Of a DNA stretch of 64,000 bases, positions 61,400 through 64,000 are shown piece after piece; position 1 is the first letter of the stretch; every line of letters begins with the position of its first letter. This DNA is from Hyaloscypha bicolor E (Eukaryota; Ascomycota; Leotiomycetes; Helotiales; Hyaloscyphaceae), in NCBI RefSeq assembly GCF_002865645.1, contig NW_020194555.1:434001-498000 (forward strand), in the 5' to 3' direction. The notes below the pieces were generated by a model. It did no database searches. It saw only the letters and a list, made by a program, of their open reading frames with translations, and was not told the DNA's origin. A program made the position numbers and the translations under genes.

Positions 61400-61758
61400 T
61401 GTTGGAAGCATGCATTCTGTGTTTAATATGGACACGACGTTTGCAATGGCAGCCAGTCTTCGCACATGGCACTACTCTGGTGAAATGGTATGTGGAATAT
61501 CTCTTGACGTGCCACTCTCTAGTGACGACGATCCGTCTCGAGATTCTCTCCTTCCTGCGGCTGTACCGTCCCCACCTCAACCCCTGCGATCAGCGGCACT
61601 CTACTTGAATGAAAGATATGAAATCTGATGAATGCCAGGTCCTTTTTCCGATTCCGTGCTCTCGCATCATAAGACTCTCTATTGGCCTATCTAGAACCTG
61701 CTCACCACGGGTTAGAGAATCATCGGATGATCACGGCGTGCAAGGCAACCCTTACAGT
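61400..61758. other. 3' flank of the SHB17-like gene with a weak open frame
   Basis: Normal-composition DNA between the left TIR element and the SHB17-like stop codon. A plus-strand frame at 61,410-61,628 encodes 72 residues with a Ser/Asp/Pro-rich middle. I recognise no domain, and it would overlap the likely 3' UTR of the convergent gene. It could be a fragment of a broken gene or chance. No other features are seen. Confidence 0.3.
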
Positions 61759-62731
61759 CTACTTAGTTTGAGGAAACGCCATGCCGACCAGAATGGCAGG
61801 CTCCTCCACATTGTGATGCGCATAGCTCATGATGCCGATGGCGCCTGGCTCCATCATCATCGTGAAGGGGAAACTCATTGGGTAGAGAAGCCATCTCTTC
61901 GTGAATGCGCGCAGGATATGGCCGTGCGCAACCTAATCGGAACAGCTTTAGAGACGTGACATTAAGGGGAAGGGGAGAGAGATGAATTCTTACGATCAGG
62001 ACATCGGCGGGCTGGCCGCTCTTGCCGTCCATGTGTGGGGTCTGCAGCTTGTAGATCTCCCCAATGAGTCGGTCGAGACGCTCTTGCACTGCTTCGGCGG
62101 ACCTAGTTTAATCAGAGCATGTTAGCAAAGCAATCTCTGCTCGAACATAGAAATCCTGCAAGCTTGCTTCGTCGCTTGCGGGGGGGAAGGAGGGGTAGGA
62201 TCGACTCACTCTCCCCCCTCGCAGCCCATCGTCCAGATATCCCACTTCGGCAGTCCTCGATTAGCTCTACTCTCCTTGATCTCATGCGGCTTCAAGCCCT
62301 CGTAGACTCCATAATCCCATTCCGTGATATCCTCCGTGACGGTGACCCGGTCCTCCCTCTCCAGGCGCTCTTTGTGTGTTGGTCCGAGCAGCATGTCCAA
62401 GGTGACAACCGCGCGCTGCCGCGGCGAGGTGAAGACGTGTGCCAGTTTAGCGGGATCAATGAGCTTCCCTGGCCCGACGAGAACCTCACCCGTGCCTCTG
62501 ACTTGCGAGATGCCGTTCTCAGTGAGAGGGATCTCGGCGTTGCCGGTGCAGCGGCCGTTGATGGTCCATTCGGTCTCGCCTGGTGTACGCCGCAGAGATT
62601 AGAAAAGAGATGATGGCTGGGAGGGCAATGGAGGAACATCATTCATGAAGCAAAGGGGGTGCGGAATGGGGATGGGATTTACCGTGTCGAGCGATGAAGA
62701 CTCGGGGTGTGGTTGCGTTTGCGTCGGACAT
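61759..62731 (-). CDS. SHB17: Sedoheptulose-1,7-bisphosphatase-like histidine phosphatase, four exons
   Basis: Minus-strand exons 62,731-62,683, 62,579-62,210, 62,102-61,994 and 61,932-61,759 join in frame to 233 residues; all three introns (103, 107 and 61 bp) begin GT and end AG. The protein shows the histidine phosphatase RHGETEW motif (residues about 15-21, catalytic His), CTGNAEIPLTENG, FTSPRQRA, EWDYGVYEG (catalytic acid), WDIWTMGCEGGES, the second histidine in VAHGHILRAF, and the C-terminal SYAHHNVEEPAIL. These match yeast Shb17, which dephosphorylates sedoheptulose-1,7-bisphosphate in riboneogenesis. At 233 residues against about 270 in yeast, the loop before the last block is shorter. 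No stop or missing residue is seen, so it looks functional. A paralogous phosphatase role cannot be excluded. Confidence 0.88.
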
Positions 62732-62914
62732 TGTTGTGAGATCGATCTGAGGCTCTGGGACGGGACTGGGCAGATGGGAGCGTTACAGCTGTGTCGTGGG
62801 AATTGATTTGTGGATGAACGGCAGGCACATCAAGGGTTGATGTATTTTGGTCAGAGATCAGAGATGCAAATAACATCGATCTTGCGTGTGCGTATGGGAT
62901 GGGCCGGTTGTGTT
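62732..62914 (-). promoter_or_regulatory. Proximal upstream region of the SHB17-like gene
   Basis: Only 183 bp separate the ATG from the right TIR element; the original upstream DNA continues at 63,820. No certain TATA box or binding site can be named. The insertion therefore lies between the gene and most of its former promoter. Confidence 0.4.
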
Positions 62915-63819
62915 GGGAAAATGTAAAACGAGAACCCCCCACCTCCCCGGGTGTTGATTAGGGGTGTTGATTGGGATCTAGGGCGTTAACGACTTGTAAT
63001 TGGCTACTTAAGCTCTTTAAAGACCTTAAGTTAGATTTTTTTAATATAAGTATAAGCTAGTATATTATAAGGCTTATAATATAACTATGTGCTTTTTAAC
63101 TTATAAGAAAAAGACTTCTTAAAATAAAATTTTAATTTAAAGAAATTTATATACTAATTAATTAAGTTCAAGTTTTTAAGCCTTATATTTTTAAAGCCTT
63201 AGAAATTAGAGGCTTATATCGCTCTCATATCTAGTTTCAGGGACTTGTTTGCTAAATTTCTAGGCTTTCTTAAGCTTACCTTTAAATTATAAAATTTTAA
63301 CTTTTTAACTTTATTAATTTAAAGAACTATTACTAATTTATATTTTATAAAAAGTTTATATTTAAATAGCCCTTGATTAGGCTATAAGAAAATAAAGAAA
63401 GTATTAAATTCTATTAATTCCTTATAAAGTAAACTAAATTTGAAGAGAAAGCTAGATTTTTGGTGTTCCCGTCCGAGCGCCTCTACGAAAGCGCACAGTT
63501 TTGAAAATCGTTCATTTTTAGTGGGGTGAGGAAACCAAAATCTCACACCTTTAAAAATTGCGCATCGTAATGCGACCACGTCCAAATACTTTAAACTAAG
63601 CTTTAGGCGAAAGGGAAGAAGCTCAAGTATCTTTTCTTTGTGTTTTAGTGATTCTAAAATCCTAGGATATTTTATTACGATTTTTCAAAGACGAGGGACG
63701 ATTTTCAAGGACCTCGCTTAGCTAGATGGACGATTTTCAAAAACTGTGCGCCTTCGTACTTTGGGTTAGTGGCTAGTCTAGCCCCAATCGACACCCAGGG
63801 TGTCGTTTTACATTTTCCC
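62915..63819 (+). mobile_element. Non-autonomous TIR element, right copy (905 bp), 8-bp TSD
   Basis: Terminal inverted repeats GGGAAAATGTAAAACGA (62,915-62,931) and TCGTTTTACATTTTCCC (63,803-63,819) are perfect over 17 bp. GTTGTGTT is duplicated exactly on both sides (62,907-62,914 and 63,820-63,827). Subterminal GGTGTTGATTRGG repeats lie at 62,948-62,975. No transposase is encoded. The 8-bp duplication and short TIRs fit a hAT-like miniature element. The centre (about 63,010-63,440) is AT-rich and carries the reverse of the gypsy integrase fragment. A smaller element at 63,486-63,756 is nested inside; without it and its duplicated TA the length is 632 bp, close to the left copy. Confidence 0.88.
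63486..63756. mobile_element. Tc1/mariner-type miniature element (271 bp) at a TA site
   Basis: Ends CGAAAGCGCACAGTTTTG (left) and the complement of CGAAGGCGCACAGTTTTTG (right) form inverted repeats of about 27 bp ending in GAAAATCGT. TA is present on both sides (63,484-63,485 and 63,757-63,758). The left sister element keeps the empty site: its reverse complement reads 'gcgcctctcctttggg' where this copy has 'gcgcctcta', insert, 'tactttggg'. A TA duplication is the mark of Tc1/mariner/pogo elements. There is no coding capacity. Its middle is collinear with the tandem repeats at 17.6-18.4 kb. Confidence 0.8.
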
Positions 63820-64000
63820 GTTGTGTTGGGCCGATTGCGTTCGTTGGGCTGTGAGCTTGTCCTGTAAGGTTATGTATGCATGCAGCGGCTGCCTTGCCAG
63901 CTCCGTCCCCCCGAGGTGGCCTGATGAATGACTCTCCTCGTCGTCCACCCCCACCATCTCGAATCCCGGTCCCGTTCCTTTTGCCATGCAGGAGGGTGAA
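63820..64000. other. Non-repetitive DNA upstream of the SHB17-like gene
   Basis: It has normal composition, begins with the right GTTGTGTT duplication, and is cut by the window end. It presumably contains the displaced distal promoter of the minus-strand phosphatase gene. I see no reading frame that I would call. Confidence 0.4.

Noticed and set aside
62119..62613. Plus-strand frames opposite the phosphatase gene
   Set aside because: They are antisense shadows of exon 2, whose minus-strand reading contains all histidine phosphatase motifs.
63382..63585. Minus-strand open frame of 67 codons in the right TIR element
   Set aside because: It crosses the border of the nested 271-bp element, so it is a chance fusion of two non-coding transposons.
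60801..63827. A composite transposon moving the SHB17-like gene as one unit
   Set aside because: The outer flanks (ATTTCAAG left, GTTGTGTT right) do not match, while the right copy alone has a perfect duplication, so mobilisation of the whole unit is not supported here.

Overview
The window looks like a filamentous ascomycete (Pezizomycotina) chromosome segment. It splits into two compartments. About 1-58,680 is extremely AT-rich DNA in which CpA and TpG have almost vanished and TpA is everywhere, the footprint of repeat-induced point mutation (RIP, C:G to T:A in repeats). About 58,680-64,000 has ordinary base composition with intron-bearing genes, apart from two AT-rich transposon cores.

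The AT-rich part is a stack of dead LTR retrotransposons that can be taken apart from LTR pairs and target-site duplications (TSDs). Family A (Ty3/gypsy, chromodomain type, 298-bp LTRs) has a partial copy A1 at the left edge (1-1,003 and 11,884-14,890), interrupted by a second gypsy family C (gag, RT, RNase H and integrase at about 1.0-9.0 kb) plus an unassigned stretch. A second copy, A2, starts at 21,907 and ends only at 58,434. It was entered by a Ty1/copia element (26,756-33,061; 299-bp LTRs; TSD AATAC), by a 179-bp insert (24,869-25,047; 8-bp duplication), and by a reverse-oriented gypsy element B2 (34,737-57,642; 309-bp LTRs; TSD ACTAY). B2 itself was entered by a complete family A copy A3 (39,706-47,535; TSD ATTAT) and by a gypsy element D (47,917-55,909; 205-bp LTRs; TSD RAATA). 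This gives three levels of nesting. A truncated family B copy, B1 (18,435-21,906), abuts A2 on the left. Between A1 and B1 lie an 85-bp foldback, a duplicated very AT-rich block, a degenerate minisatellite and about 248-bp tandem repeats.

The right-hand part holds an SRPK-like protein kinase gene with five exons (58,844-60,634) broken by three in-frame stops, each explicable as a single RIP-type transition; a possible AAA+ ATPase C-terminal fragment; and an intact four-exon, 233-residue gene of the SHB17 (sedoheptulose-1,7-bisphosphatase, histidine phosphatase superfamily) type on the minus strand. SHB17 is bracketed by two inverted copies of one non-autonomous TIR element (60,809-61,399 and 62,915-63,819). 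The right copy has a perfect 8-bp TSD and carries a second, Tc1/mariner-like miniature element inserted at TA. Both copies carry an AT-rich core that reads as a RIP-mutated piece of gypsy integrase.

Only the SHB17-like gene looks able to encode a working protein. The most interesting structures are the three-level retrotransposon nest, the TIR family carrying retrotransposon cargo, and the sequence link between its nested mariner-like element and the tandem repeats at 17.6-18.4 kb. All calls come from reading the sequence by eye; no database search was possible.
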